Assembly (NCBI RefSeq): GCF_038002765.1
Contig: NZ_JBBODE010000001.1
Location: forward strand, 1,364,001-1,428,000
Length of the DNA stretch: 64,000 bases
Direction of reading: 5' to 3'
Origin: Peribacillus sp. FSL H8-0477
Lineage (GTDB): Bacteria; Bacillota; Bacilli; Bacillales; DSM-1321
A program made the position numbers and the translations under genes. The notes under the pieces were generated by a model. The model worked only from the letters and a program-made list of their open reading frames with translations. It did no database searches and was not told the DNA's origin. Positions 9,054 to 18,226 of this stretch are shown piece after piece (position 1 is the stretch's first letter; each line of letters opens with the position of its first letter).

Positions 9054-9740
9054 TCATAAATAACCTTTTTCCTTTAAACTGATAAATTTCTGATCTCCAA
9101 TGATGACATGGTCAAGCAGTTCAATGCCGATAATTTTCCCGCATTCAACCAGACGCTTGGTTACCTCAATATCTTCACGGCTTGGCTGTGGATCTCCCGA
9201 GGGATGGTTATGGAGACAAATGATAGAGGCGGCAGACCTTCGAAATGCTTCTTTGTACACCTCGCGTGGATGGACAATTGAGGCATTAAGGCTGCCGATG
9301 AAAATGGTTTGCTTATGAAGAACTTGATTCTTCGTATTGAGATAGAGGCAGACGAAATGCTCCTGTGATAGAAAACGCATTTCATCCATACAATAATTCG
9401 CACAGTCTTCCGGCGAACGAATCACGTACCGATCTTGATTATTTAAGCTGTTGATTCTTCGACCGATTTCAATCGCTGCAAGGATTTGAATCGCCTTCGC
9501 TTCGCCGATTCCATGAATAGCCGTTATTTCTTCGATTGATGCATCCTTTAGGAGCCGAAGTCCCTCAAATGTGCGAATCAAGCGGCTTGATAGTTGAATA
9601 ACAGACTCATTCTTTGTTCCTGTTCGTATCAACAGCGCAAGCAATTCTTGGTTGGAAAGACTTTTTGGTCCTTCTTGCAAAAAGCGTTCACGGGGACGCT
9701 CTTCTTTAGGAGTATCCCTTATTAACATTTTTTCTTCCAT
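9054..9740 (-). CDS. radC: RadC/JAB-domain protein
   Basis: Member of the RadC (YsxA) family with an N-terminal helix-hairpin-helix region (IEEITAIHGIGEAKAIQILAA) and a C-terminal JAB/MPN metalloprotease fold. The metal-site motif HNHPSGDPQPS starts at residue 177. Length 228 residues. The name reflects an old and later withdrawn DNA-repair assignment; the biochemical role remains unsettled. Located between maf and mreB as in B. subtilis. Confidence 0.93.
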   Translation of the reverse strand: MEEKMLIRDTPKEERPRERFLQEGPKSLSNQELLALLIRTGTKNESVIQLSSRLIRTFEGLRLLKDASIEEITAIHGIGEAKAIQILAAIEIGRRINSLNNQDRYVIRSPEDCANYCMDEMRFLSQEHFVCLYLNTKNQVLHKQTIFIGSLNASIVHPREVYKEAFRRSAASIICLHNHPSGDPQPSREDIEVTKRLVECGKIIGIELLDHVIIGDQKFISLKEKGYL

Positions 9741-9786
9741 TGTATCCTTCCTTCCCTTTACAGGACGAAAAAGGAGGAATGGCCGC

Positions 9787-10359
9787 CTACTCTACAGGAT
9801 TAGGGGTAAACGCTTTTAATTCACGGGCAAGCCGGGAAACAGGTAAACCTACTACGGTAAAATAATCACCGTCTATTTTTTTCACGAACAATGAGCCAAA
9901 CCCCTGAATGCCGTAGCTGCCCGCCTTATCAAAAGGTTCGCCGCTATCGAGATAAGTCTTCAGTTCTTCTTCCTGCAGGTCCCAAAAAGTAACATGAGTT
10001 TTCTCTGCAAACACAGTGAATCGATCGTTCTGTACGAGGGCGACTCCAGTATACACACAATGTGTACGTCCAGACAGAAGCATCAACATCCTGCTGGCAT
10101 CATTGCGGTCGACAGGTTTTCCAAGAATCTCGTTATCAATGGCTACAACCGTATCCGATCCAATCACACAGGAATCTGGAAAATCAATTGCTGCCGCCTT
10201 TGCTTTTCTTAATGCGAGTTCTCTGACTGCCTGTTCTGGGTCTAAGTGAGAGGCAACGCTTTCGTCAACATTGGTGTTGACTGTAGTAAATGGTATTTGA
10301 AGGAATTGCAGAAGTTCTTTTCTTCGCGGTGAAGAAGAAGCTAAAATCACTGGATGCAT
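9787..10359 (-). CDS. maf: Maf nucleoside triphosphate pyrophosphatase
   Basis: House-cleaning pyrophosphatase of the Maf family that hydrolyses dTTP/UTP and modified nucleotides in characterised members; overexpression blocks septation in B. subtilis. The signature SSPRRKELL (residues 9-17) and the catalytic segments GSDTVVAID and EPFDKAGSYGIQG are present. Length 190 residues. Ribosome binding site AGGTGG lies four to five bases before the ATG. Confidence 0.96.
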   Translation of the reverse strand: MHPVILASSSPRRKELLQFLQIPFTTVNTNVDESVASHLDPEQAVRELALRKAKAAAIDFPDSCVIGSDTVVAIDNEILGKPVDRNDASRMLMLLSGRTHCVYTGVALVQNDRFTVFAEKTHVTFWDLQEEELKTYLDSGEPFDKAGSYGIQGFGSLFVKKIDGDYFTVVGLPVSRLARELKAFTPNPVE

Positions 10360-10558
10360 GAAACCACCTTACCTTATTGTCATGATAGAGAGATACTCTC
10401 TTATCGTACCAAATAGATGAACAAGTAACAATCTTTGTCATCAATTATGTCGAAAACTATCTATAAAACTACTTGAAAGACAAAGAACCTCACATCGTGA
10501 GGACGATTTGCCATTATTCGTGTTTATTCTTTGTATTTCCCGGAAAATAAAAAGTTCA

Positions 10559-11545
10559 TTACTTTTGATAGTTTTGTAAAAACATCAGCAATTTATCTTG
10601 TGTTTGGAGCAACTGGGTCTTCTCTTGTGAGCTTTGGTATTGCCGATGCAATTCAGCAGCTGCTGTCAACTGATTATAAGCGTCTGATAAAGTAGCTGAA
10701 GAGGCTTTCTTAACTTCCGTTTTAAGTGCTGCGAGCTGTTTATCGATTTTCTCTTGATTCAGCTTAGAGTCGGATCCTAGGAGTTGTGCCGAAGAGTCCT
10801 TTGTTAATTGTTGATAAACTGGAACCATATCACCAAGTATTTTTTGTTCCTTTTCTTTTGCACCTGATTTAATGGTTACTTCTTTCCAAAAAACATCTAC
10901 ATCATAGGTTTTTAAAAATACAGCCAGTTTTTTGGTCTCCTCTAATGTACTTGAAGCACCCAAGTACAGCACAAACTGATCTTCTTGCTTAAAAATCTCT
11001 GCTGGTACATTCTTTTCAGCCACTTTTTGCTGAATCTCGGCTGCCGCTTCTTTCGTTGTAAAAATTCCGCCTTGAACAAGAAACGTTTTAATTTCTGTTA
11101 CCGCTGCTACCGCTTTCTTTTTCTTCCCTGTATCTGCCGTTTCGACCGGCTTTTCAGTTGGAACATTTTCCCCTTCGTACGTCTGTGTTCCGCTGGTGGC
11201 CGTCCCTGCAATCGTCTTTAAAACGATAAACCCTAAGCTTGTCCCGATAATCACAGCACAAATGATCGGAATTAAATACGTTTGTAAAAATACAATCGGT
11301 TTCTTTTTGTTTGGAGAAATCCAGCCATTTCCAAAAGAAAAAAATCCAGGTTTTGGTTTCTTCATTTCCGGAACGTTTCGCTCCGACTCTTCATCCTCTT
11401 CTGGCAGAATCCAGTTGAAGCTTTCTTCAGGTTCAGCCGCCGCTGCTGCTTCTGGTTTTGACTCCACAAGCGTTCCATCTTTAAACGTTTTAACCTGGCC
11501 ATTTATCTTTATCGTAATTTTTTTAGGATTATTCAGGTTGTCCAT
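10559..11545 (-). CDS. spoIIB: Stage II sporulation protein B (SPOR domain)
   Basis: Sporulation septum protein; in B. subtilis SpoIIB helps septal peptidoglycan thinning at engulfment and localises through a SPOR domain. Visible parts: a cytoplasmic N-terminal arm, one transmembrane segment at about residues 85-111 (YLIPIICAVIIGTSLGFIVL), a linker, and a SPOR-like domain at about 152-225 (IKTFLVQGGIFTTKEAA). The C-terminal 100 residues are helical and charged. Length 328 residues versus 332 in B. subtilis. It lies directly downstream of the pilus operon and is separated from it by a strong terminator. Confidence 0.9.
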   Translation of the reverse strand: MDNLNNPKKITIKINGQVKTFKDGTLVESKPEAAAAAEPEESFNWILPEEDEESERNVPEMKKPKPGFFSFGNGWISPNKKKPIVFLQTYLIPIICAVIIGTSLGFIVLKTIAGTATSGTQTYEGENVPTEKPVETADTGKKKKAVAAVTEIKTFLVQGGIFTTKEAAAEIQQKVAEKNVPAEIFKQEDQFVLYLGASSTLEETKKLAVFLKTYDVDVFWKEVTIKSGAKEKEQKILGDMVPVYQQLTKDSSAQLLGSDSKLNQEKIDKQLAALKTEVKKASSATLSDAYNQLTAAAELHRQYQSSQEKTQLLQTQDKLLMFLQNYQK

Positions 11546-11593
11546 CCCACAACCTCCTCATCACGGTCATTTTGTTCATCCTATCATAGAGAC

Positions 11594-11628
11594 AAAAAAA
11601 AATAACAAGACTTTTGTCGTCTTGTTAT
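11594..11628 (-). terminator. Intrinsic terminator of the type IV pilus operon
   Basis: Perfect 10-bp stem ATAACAAGAC / GTCTTGTTAT (11602-11611, 11619-11628), seven-base loop, followed on the minus strand by nine T. It lies just past the second pilin gene. Confidence 0.93.
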
Positions 11629-11645
11629 CAATAGCTTTCGTCAAT

Positions 11646-12110
11646 TTATTTAGGCGTGACCAGTTCGACATTTAATTCAGAGATGGGCGCAGGTCCATCA
11701 ATCAACTTCGTATTCTCCATGCGCGAACACAGCTTCCGCTTTTCACCATATAAACAGATGCTTACTACTTTTTCTTTCTCAACCTTTACGTAGGAACCGT
11801 TAGTGGTAGTCCAGAGCGTTCCTGTATCAGGGTCTTTGATTTCATCCAAAAATCCCTCTTCAACAAGTAATTTATACGAGATTTGATCACCTACATCATG
11901 ATCATTTGCCACTTGATCTTTTAAATAATAGGTTGCCGCATCCTTTACTGCATACGAATTAGAGACAAATGACTGAGTCCTAGCTTTCTCAATAAGCCCG
12001 CCGACTGCCGGCACTGCAATCGCCGCAATGATTCCGAGAATCACGATTACCGTCAAAAGTTCGATCAACGTTAACCCCTGCTCAGATAAAGTCAGTCGTT
12101 TAGCTCTCAT
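11646..12110 (-). CDS. Type IV prepilin-like protein (second pilin of operon)
   Basis: Prepilin of 154 residues. The class III leader is MRAKRLTLSEQG followed by mature LTLIELLTVIVILG; cleavage is expected after Gly12 and Glu5 of the mature protein is kept. After the hydrophobic assembly helix comes a small globular head with two cysteines (ICLYGEKRKLCSR) that may form a disulfide. It is the last gene of the operon and its start overlaps pilO by 11 bases. It could be a minor pilin or an alternative major pilin; sequence alone does not decide. Confidence 0.88.
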   Translation of the reverse strand: MRAKRLTLSEQGLTLIELLTVIVILGIIAAIAVPAVGGLIEKARTQSFVSNSYAVKDAATYYLKDQVANDHDVGDQISYKLLVEEGFLDEIKDPDTGTLWTTTNGSYVKVEKEKVVSICLYGEKRKLCSRMENTKLIDGPAPISELNVELVTPK

Positions 12111-12942
12111 CTTCGCCGCTCTCCGCTTTCTCTGTCACAACTGGTGAATTATTAAATGGATCCCGTTTATTACTCGGCTTCGGTGCTTCAATAGTCGGCA
12201 TTTGATCTTGCAGATCGCTTAGGGTTGGTGCGTAAAAGACAGAGATGGTGAGTTGATATTCCAACTTTTCACTGCTCTGTTCGATGGAATGAATCTCTTC
12301 AGAACCGTTAAACGTTAAATTATCTACCTTAAGAATTCGTTTCATCGAATGCAAAGATTCTAGAAAAGCTTCCATTTCAAAAAAAGCAGGGGATTGCACG
12401 GTCATGGCAACCGATACTTTTTTCACACCTTGAGGAAGGAGATCCACAACCTCTGCTGCCGGGTCCCCTTCTTCATTGGCAGGCTCTTCTTCTGTTGTTG
12501 TTGCTGTTGCTTGTTCATTGGTTTCTCCTGCCGTAGCAGTACTAGATTCCGCAGCTTTTGCATTCGCAGCTGCTAAAGCGGCGGCACTTTCTTCTTCACT
12601 TAAGATAACCTCACCATCAACAAAAGCCATGGTTGTAATGGCGCTGCCGGAGATCACTTCTGCTTTTTCTAAATTCAACACCAATTGGTCAACAGCTTCT
12701 TTAACCGGCAGCTGCTTCTGCAGTTCAACTGTGGTAGCAAAGCTTGTACTCCCAGTTGATGAAAGTTCCGCATTCAATGCTTCCATCTGTTTTTCCTGAT
12801 TGGATAGCTCTGTTTCCTTCGTAGTTATCTGTGTATTCAACGGACTGAGTTGCCAAAAGTAAAGACCGGTGAACAAAAGCGAAACAATCAATACGATGGC
12901 GAAAAAGACTAGGAACTGCTTCTTATCGATTGCACCTTTCAT
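12100..12942 (-). CDS. pilO: Type IV pilus assembly protein PilO
   Basis: Inner-membrane alignment protein, 280 residues. A single transmembrane helix lies at residues 10-29 (FLVFFAIVLIVSLLFTGLYF), a coiled coil follows (TQITTKETELSNQEKQME), then a ferredoxin-like domain (VKKVSVAMTVQSPAFFEM onwards). An Ala/Glu/Thr-rich insert around residues 115-165 is low complexity. It overlaps pilN by four bases (ATGA). Position after pilM-pilN and topology support PilO rather than a second PilN. Confidence 0.85.
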   Translation of the reverse strand: MKGAIDKKQFLVFFAIVLIVSLLFTGLYFWQLSPLNTQITTKETELSNQEKQMEALNAELSSTGSTSFATTVELQKQLPVKEAVDQLVLNLEKAEVISGSAITTMAFVDGEVILSEEESAAALAAANAKAAESSTATAGETNEQATATTTEEEPANEEGDPAAEVVDLLPQGVKKVSVAMTVQSPAFFEMEAFLESLHSMKRILKVDNLTFNGSEEIHSIEQSSEKLEYQLTISVFYAPTLSDLQDQMPTIEAPKPSNKRDPFNNSPVVTEKAESGEDES

Positions 12943-13613
12943 TCAGGGTTCTCTCCTTCTGCTTCATCTTTTGTGTCCAATTCCTTGTCACTCTCTTTAC
13001 CTTCCGTATCATCCTTCACAGTTTGTCTGTTTAGGGAAAGTGTATAGAGGGCGAGATAACGAGGCATAAACGGATCATTGATTAACTTCGACTCATTTTC
13101 TAGGTTATCTTCTTGATCTTTTAAATCAATTATTTCGGCTGATGTCGTAATCCCAGTTAATTTAGCATCCTTAATCCATTCCGACTCAGTCAGCTTCGTT
13201 AAGTAAAAAGCAGCTTCACGCGACGAATCAAATTGAATCGATAAATTAATACTGCCATCATCATTATAAGCAAAGTTCTGAAAGAAGCCTCTCTCTGGCA
13301 AAAAAGAGATTAAGTGCTGTAATACCGGTACTGTCTCAATCGGATAATCACGAGCCCACTCAACAATTTTTTCAAGTTCAGCCGCAGAATTAGAGCTTTC
13401 AAAAGTAGCAATCTTTTGACTTTGCACAGCAATCGTTTCTTCCATTCGCAGTGTTTGTGATTGAAGAGACGCGAGACTTTCTTGTTTCGCTGCGTATTGC
13501 CAGTAAAACAAACCGATTCCTATCGCTGTTAGGACGAGAAAAAAGATAATAAAAACAGGCAGTCCTGCTTTACGCGGTGCTTTTTTCGGTAATAAATTAA
13601 TATCGACTAGCAT
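12939..13613 (-). CDS. pilN: Type IV pilus assembly protein PilN
   Basis: Bitopic membrane protein, 224 residues, whose N-terminal signature MLVDINLLPKKAPRK is the PilN motif that docks into PilM. One transmembrane helix (residues 19-38, PVFIIFFLVLTAIGIGLFYW), then a coiled coil and a fold with SINLSIQFDSSREAAFYL. The C-terminus is very acidic. The ATG at 13613 shares its A with the pilM stop and has AAAGGGG seven bases upstream; the longer frame from 13643 would bury the PilN motif. Confidence 0.9.
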   Translation of the reverse strand: MLVDINLLPKKAPRKAGLPVFIIFFLVLTAIGIGLFYWQYAAKQESLASLQSQTLRMEETIAVQSQKIATFESSNSAAELEKIVEWARDYPIETVPVLQHLISFLPERGFFQNFAYNDDGSINLSIQFDSSREAAFYLTKLTESEWIKDAKLTGITTSAEIIDLKDQEDNLENESKLINDPFMPRYLALYTLSLNRQTVKDDTEGKESDKELDTKDEAEGENPE

Positions 13614-14611
13614 CACTTCACCCCTTTCAGAGCGAGTCCGCAAGACAATAGGTACTGATTTGGAAGGATTTCTCCTTTAGTTGGTGTTAGTAATTCCGTA
13701 TCAATAAAATCGATTGACGGTTCAAAGCGGCGGCCGATTTCTTCTGAAATTTCTTCTAAAAACGGATGATCACCAGTAAGCAGGATTTTTGTTACATCCA
13801 CAGCTCCGCGGTTTAAGGAATATTTATAGAAATCAATAACACGTTCAATTTCTGTATAGGTATCTTCAAGCATGGTCATATAATCTGTTTTCTCATTTTT
13901 TTTCAATACTAACTCATACTGTTCAGTGATAGTTGAAAATTCTTTTTCCCACTCACCCGCTTCATCTGAGATAGAAATCTGTCTCATAAACACTGGCTTA
14001 TCATCGAAAAAAATACTAGCATTCACTGTTTCAAGGTCAACTTGCAGCAGCATGAGGTGATCTTCCGCACTTGCCTGTCCACTTAAATCATACAGTCGGT
14101 ATAAAGACAGCGGCGAAATATCAGCGGCAATCGTCTTTAATTTACATTCTTCTAGAAGATCACTATATTCGGAGACAATACTTTCTGGAGCAGCAAATAG
14201 CAGTAGTTCTTTTTTATCGTTGGTTTCATCAAGGACAACTGCATCAAAAACAGGGTCTTCGAAGGGAAGATGGATCGTGACCCCAAGTTCTAGATAGAGG
14301 TAACCCTCAATTTCATCATCTTTTACCTCTTTGGGAATCATGATTTTCCGAATAATGATAAACGGATCAGGCACTAAAAAGCGAACCTGTTTTTTTGTCA
14401 ATTTCCATTCATCGATGATTTCATCGAGTATATTTTGCAGTGTCTCATGATCAAGAATCTTTCCGTCGCGAATCACACCAGCAGGCAAATAATGTTCACC
14501 ATATGATTGAATCACAGGTGGATTAATGGATTTAAGTTCCGTGTGCCGGATGACATGATCTTTAAATACGAGATTGACAATTTTTTTATTCCCGGTAAAT
14601 GAGAGAGCCAT
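13613..14611 (-). CDS. pilM: Type IV pilus actin-like protein PilM
   Basis: Cytoplasmic actin-fold protein, 332 residues, that forms a ring under PilN/PilO and the PilB motor. Family features seen: N-terminal strand KKIVNLVFKDHVI in place of the usual phosphate loop, VRFLVPDPFIIIRKIMIPKE, LLLFAAPESIVSEYSDLLEE, and KILLTGDHPFLEEISEEIGRR near the C-terminus. The first beta-hairpin is more divergent than in proteobacterial PilM. Start is supported by AAGGGG eight bases upstream. Located between pilD and pilN. Confidence 0.87.
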   Translation of the reverse strand: MALSFTGNKKIVNLVFKDHVIRHTELKSINPPVIQSYGEHYLPAGVIRDGKILDHETLQNILDEIIDEWKLTKKQVRFLVPDPFIIIRKIMIPKEVKDDEIEGYLYLELGVTIHLPFEDPVFDAVVLDETNDKKELLLFAAPESIVSEYSDLLEECKLKTIAADISPLSLYRLYDLSGQASAEDHLMLLQVDLETVNASIFFDDKPVFMRQISISDEAGEWEKEFSTITEQYELVLKKNEKTDYMTMLEDTYTEIERVIDFYKYSLNRGAVDVTKILLTGDHPFLEEISEEIGRRFEPSIDFIDTELLTPTKGEILPNQYLLSCGLALKGVK

Positions 14612-14636
14612 AGAGAGTACCCCTTATCTTAAAAAG

Positions 14637-15395
14637 TCATGGTGCAGAGAGAAAGTGAAAATACCAGTTTAGTAGTTGTTCACCGTAAAAATAGGCGGTC
14701 AGTGTTCCAAACACAATAAATGGACCAAAAGGAATGGGATTTTTGCGTTTAAGCAGACCAAGCATCATGCCAGCAATACCGATTACAGCTCCATACAAAG
14801 TGGCAAAGAAAAACGAAAGCAAGACAAGCTTCGTACCAACAATAAAGCCCAAGAGACCAAACAGTTTGATATCGCCGCCGCCCATGCCGCCTTTGCTAAT
14901 TACTGCAATAAACAACAACAGTCCAAAGCCAACTGCAGCCCCGAGCAATGAATCCCACCATGGACCAAGCGGGAGAAAGAACCGTATAAACAAAAAAACA
15001 ACTGTAAAAAACAGAAGTATTTTATCTGGTATCAACATATATGTAACATCGGACACAAAAATAATCATACAAAGCGAAATCAATGACCAAGCAACAAATA
15101 ACTCGCTTGTCCAGCCAAGCACTAATGGCGCAGCTGCAAACAACAGCCCTGTCATCAATTCAACAATTGGATAAAGCGGAGAAATCCGCGACTTACAGCC
15201 GCGGCACTTCCAGCCTAAACCTATATACGAAACAACTGGAACTAATTCAAAAGCCGAAAGCTCTTTATCACAAGTCGGACAAGCCGAGCGCCGCGTTGTG
15301 AACGACTGCTTTACCGGGACGCTGAGACCGACTACGTTATAGAAAGAGCCTAGGGAAAGGCCGAGTATAATAATTAAAGAGTATATTAATATCAC
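14637..15395 (-). CDS. pilD: Prepilin peptidase/methyltransferase PilD (ComC position)
   Basis: Bifunctional aspartic peptidase that cuts and N-methylates prepilins. The N-terminal domain has the four-cysteine zinc motif (Cys39, Cys42, Cys64, Cys67 in CPTCDKE and CRGCKSR). The catalytic aspartates lie in VSDVTYMLIPD and GMGGGDIKLFG. About seven transmembrane helices; 252 residues. Start is GTG at 15395. In B. subtilis the orthologous peptidase comC lies alone between folC and spoIIB, exactly where this whole pilus cluster stands, so PilD here may also process competence pseudopilins. Confidence 0.95.
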   Translation of the reverse strand: MILIYSLIIILGLSLGSFYNVVGLSVPVKQSFTTRRSACPTCDKELSAFELVPVVSYIGLGWKCRGCKSRISPLYPIVELMTGLLFAAAPLVLGWTSELFVAWSLISLCMIIFVSDVTYMLIPDKILLFFTVVFLFIRFFLPLGPWWDSLLGAAVGFGLLLFIAVISKGGMGGGDIKLFGLLGFIVGTKLVLLSFFFATLYGAVIGIAGMMLGLLKRKNPIPFGPFIVFGTLTAYFYGEQLLNWYFHFLSAP

Positions 15396-15418
15396 TAAAT
15401 ATCACAACACCTTATCTA

Positions 15419-15847
15419 TTACTTATCTACAACGGCAGATCTTTTAAGCTCACTTTTTCCTTTATCGAGTATATTTCTTTTTCCATTAACTAATGTAACT
15501 TTATAAGTATAATTCGTCCCAGTTTTAGTAATTTGCACAAAAGAATCATCAATATTATAGTTTCCGCCATCAGGGTCTTCGAAATCATCAATTTGGTTAT
15601 CCGCAATCATTTCTTTCAATGTATATGTTTTTGTATCTTCGTTTGAATTAGAAGATACCCAAATCTTAGCTGAGCTGATCATTTGCTGTGCATTAGCTAC
15701 GTGCGCATCTTTCTTCGTATTATCGATCAATCCGCCGATACTTGGGATAGCAATGGCTGCGATGATTCCGAGAATAACGACTACGGCTAACAGTTCGATA
15801 AGTGTCATGCCTCGTTCGTTTTTGAGTGCTTTTTTGACAAAATTCAT
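15419..15847 (-). CDS. pilA: Type IV pilin, probable major subunit PilA
   Basis: Prepilin of 142 residues with leader MNFVKKALKNERG, cleavage after Gly13, and mature start MTLIELLAVVVILG with Glu5. The helix extends through GIIAAIAIPSIGGLI, then a small head domain without cysteines (DDFEDPDGGNYNIDDSF). It has the best ribosome binding site of the operon (AGGAGG seven bases before ATG) and stands between pilC and pilD with 115 bases of leader, both fitting a highly expressed major pilin. Major status is inferred. Confidence 0.88.
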   Translation of the reverse strand: MNFVKKALKNERGMTLIELLAVVVILGIIAAIAIPSIGGLIDNTKKDAHVANAQQMISSAKIWVSSNSNEDTKTYTLKEMIADNQIDDFEDPDGGNYNIDDSFVQITKTGTNYTYKVTLVNGKRNILDKGKSELKRSAVVDK

Positions 15848-15961
15848 GTTTATTCCTCCTAATGGTATATGTAGGGCTTTTTACCCTATTTTCTTTGTTA
15901 ATACATATAATACTATATTTTCCTCGAAGAGTATATACATAGTATGTCATTTTTTTACATG

Positions 15962-17173
15962 CTACATTTTGTCTACTTGGTTAAATATATCGAACATTGG
16001 GACCATAATGGCTAGGACAATGACCCCAACAATTCCTGCTAAAAATACAATCATTAATGGTTCAATGAGAGACTTTAACTGGTCGGTGCTATTGTCTACT
16101 TCCTGATCATAAAAGTCGGCTACTTTAGACAGCATGGCATCCAGTGCACCGGTTTGTTCACCAATGCTGATCATTTGCGTAATCAGCGGCGGGAAGGCCC
16201 AGTGATCCTTCATTGGTTCGGTAATCGATTGGCCTCGTTCTAATGCATCGCGAGCGTCACGGACGACTCGGGCAATGACTTCATTTTCTACAACTTCTTC
16301 TACAATCGTCATGGCATGAAGAATTGGGACTGAACTTGCGAACAGAGAGCTTAGCGTACGCGTTAATTTCGCCAATGCCGCCTTTTGTATCATGGAACCG
16401 AATAACGGAATTCGCATAATCGCATAATCATAGTAATATTTCGTTTGTTTATTTTTTTGAATATAGATAATTCCTACTACTAGTAAAATGATAATCAGTA
16501 CAATAAAGTACCAAGCTTGTTGCATAAAGTCACTAGCATCTAAAACAAATTGGGTGATCGCTGGAAGTTCACCGCCAAAGTCCGAAAACATATCCGCAAA
16601 TGTCGGCACGACGCTTGTAAGTAAAAAAATCACAACAACAATCGCCATGATTCCGACCACCGCCGGATACGCCATCGCTGATTTGATTTTGGAGCGGGTC
16701 ACATTTTGTTTTTCAAAAAAATCGGCTAGTCTTTCTAGCGTTTCATCCAAATTACCGCCTGCTTCACCCGCGCGAATCATATTAATGTACATCGGTGAAA
16801 AGATTTTCTTATGCTTGGCGGTCGCCATAGACATGGGATTTCCTTCACGCAGGTCTTGTTCCACCTCTATGAGTGCTTTTTTAAGATACTTACTTTCCGT
16901 CTGCTCGGCTAATATCCTTGTCGAATCAACCACCGACACCCCCGCTCTAAGCAAAGTGGAGAATTGTCGGATATAAATGACGAAATGCTTTAGTTTTACA
17001 GGATTACCAATGGTAATGTCCTTAGTCAGCATCGTTTCTGGCACTAGGGTCATCTCAATTACGCGGATTCCGCTGCTTCGGAGTTTCTTTACGGCATCAC
17101 TTTTGGTAGGCGCGGTTACGCTGCCAGACTTTTTACCGTTTTTGTCTCTGCCGGTATAGTTGAACTTAGCCAT
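15962..17173 (-). CDS. pilC: Type IV pilus platform protein PilC
   Basis: Polytopic inner-membrane platform protein of the GspF/PilC family, 403 residues, around which the pilus is assembled and turned by PilB. Two repeated cytoplasmic GspF domains are seen (FVIYIRQFSTLLRAGVSVV near residue 65 and LTRTLSSLFASSVPILHA near 270), each followed by transmembrane segments (about 170-190, 220-240, 375-395). The start abuts the pilT stop. Confidence 0.96.
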   Translation of the reverse strand: MAKFNYTGRDKNGKKSGSVTAPTKSDAVKKLRSSGIRVIEMTLVPETMLTKDITIGNPVKLKHFVIYIRQFSTLLRAGVSVVDSTRILAEQTESKYLKKALIEVEQDLREGNPMSMATAKHKKIFSPMYINMIRAGEAGGNLDETLERLADFFEKQNVTRSKIKSAMAYPAVVGIMAIVVVIFLLTSVVPTFADMFSDFGGELPAITQFVLDASDFMQQAWYFIVLIIILLVVGIIYIQKNKQTKYYYDYAIMRIPLFGSMIQKAALAKLTRTLSSLFASSVPILHAMTIVEEVVENEVIARVVRDARDALERGQSITEPMKDHWAFPPLITQMISIGEQTGALDAMLSKVADFYDQEVDNSTDQLKSLIEPLMIVFLAGIVGVIVLAIMVPMFDIFNQVDKM

Positions 17174-18214
17174 TTACTCCACCCTACCCTGTATAAACGT
17201 GTACGCGTTTTCCTTCGAGATAATCCCTGCATCAAGTAATTCTTTAATGCTGCTCTCGAGCGTATGCATTCCTTGAGCACGAGATGTTTGCATCACATTC
17301 ACAATTTGATGAATTTTTTCATTACGGATTAGATTGGATACCGCTGCATTATTAATCAAAATTTCAGTGGCTGCTTTCCGGCCTTTTTTATCAATCGTTG
17401 GGAATAACCGTTGAGATACAATCGCCACTAATACAGAAGCAAGCTGAATTCTTACCTGTGCTTGCTGTCCGGGTTCAAAAACATCGATAATCCGATCGAT
17501 GGTTGTCGGAGCACTCGATGTATGGAGTGTAGCAAAGACCAAGTGTCCAGTTTCAGCAGCGGTAATAGCTGTTTGAATGGTTTCTAAATCACGCATCTCA
17601 CCAAGAAGAATCACATCAGGATCCTGACGTAGGGCTGAACGTAATCCATTGGCGAAATTATTCGTATCAAAGCCGACTTCACGCTGATCAATAATACAAT
17701 TATGGTGCTTATGCAAATACTCAATTGGATCTTCAAGCGTGATGATATGTTTACGCATTGTATAGTTCATATATTGAATCATCGCAGCCAGTGTGGTAGA
17801 TTTCCCACTTCCGGTTGGTCCGGTGACTAGAACGAGTCCTTGAGGCTTGGCTGCAATTTGCTTTAATGACTGAGGCAAGTCCAACTCTTCAAGCGTCGGA
17901 ATTTTCGTGGGAACAATTCGGATTGCCATGGCTACACATGAACGCTGAAAATAAGCATTGATCCGAAATCTCGACACACCAGGAATTCCGTAGGAAAAAT
18001 CAAGTTCTCCTTTTTCCTTAAATTCATCCCACATATTATCTGGGATGATTCCACGCGCCATTCCCTCTGTTTCTTCCGGTGTGAGAAGCTCTTTTCCGTA
18101 TTTCTTTAGTTCTCCATTTAACCGCATAACAGGCGGCACACCTACGGTTACATGGATATCTGACGCCTTTAATTCATGGCCTGCACGCAGAAGTTGATCA
18201 ATTTTCGTTTTCAT
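17174..18214 (-). CDS. pilT: Pilus retraction ATPase PilT
   Basis: Hexameric secretion-type ATPase that powers pilus retraction and twitching motility. Walker A GPTGSGKST, Asp box ITLEDPIEYLH, Walker B-type DVILLGEMRDLETI and His box ETGHLVFATLHT are all present, as is the C-terminal LESSIKELLDAG region corresponding to the AIRNLIRE retraction motif area. Length 346 residues, normal for PilT. A retraction ATPase distinguishes this from a competence pseudopilus or a type II secretion system. Confidence 0.95.
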   Translation of the reverse strand: MKTKIDQLLRAGHELKASDIHVTVGVPPVMRLNGELKKYGKELLTPEETEGMARGIIPDNMWDEFKEKGELDFSYGIPGVSRFRINAYFQRSCVAMAIRIVPTKIPTLEELDLPQSLKQIAAKPQGLVLVTGPTGSGKSTTLAAMIQYMNYTMRKHIITLEDPIEYLHKHHNCIIDQREVGFDTNNFANGLRSALRQDPDVILLGEMRDLETIQTAITAAETGHLVFATLHTSSAPTTIDRIIDVFEPGQQAQVRIQLASVLVAIVSQRLFPTIDKKGRKAATEILINNAAVSNLIRNEKIHQIVNVMQTSRAQGMHTLESSIKELLDAGIISKENAYTFIQGRVE

Positions 18215-18226
18215 AACTGTACCCCT

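Noticed and set aside
10488-10502. Hairpin CCTCAC / GTGAGG between maf and spoIIB
   Set aside because: Only six base pairs and no T-run on either strand; not reported as a terminator.
12476-12799. Plus-strand ORF of 107 codons opposite pilO
   Set aside because: Antisense shadow of the Ala/Glu/Thr-rich low-complexity part of pilO; no start signals.
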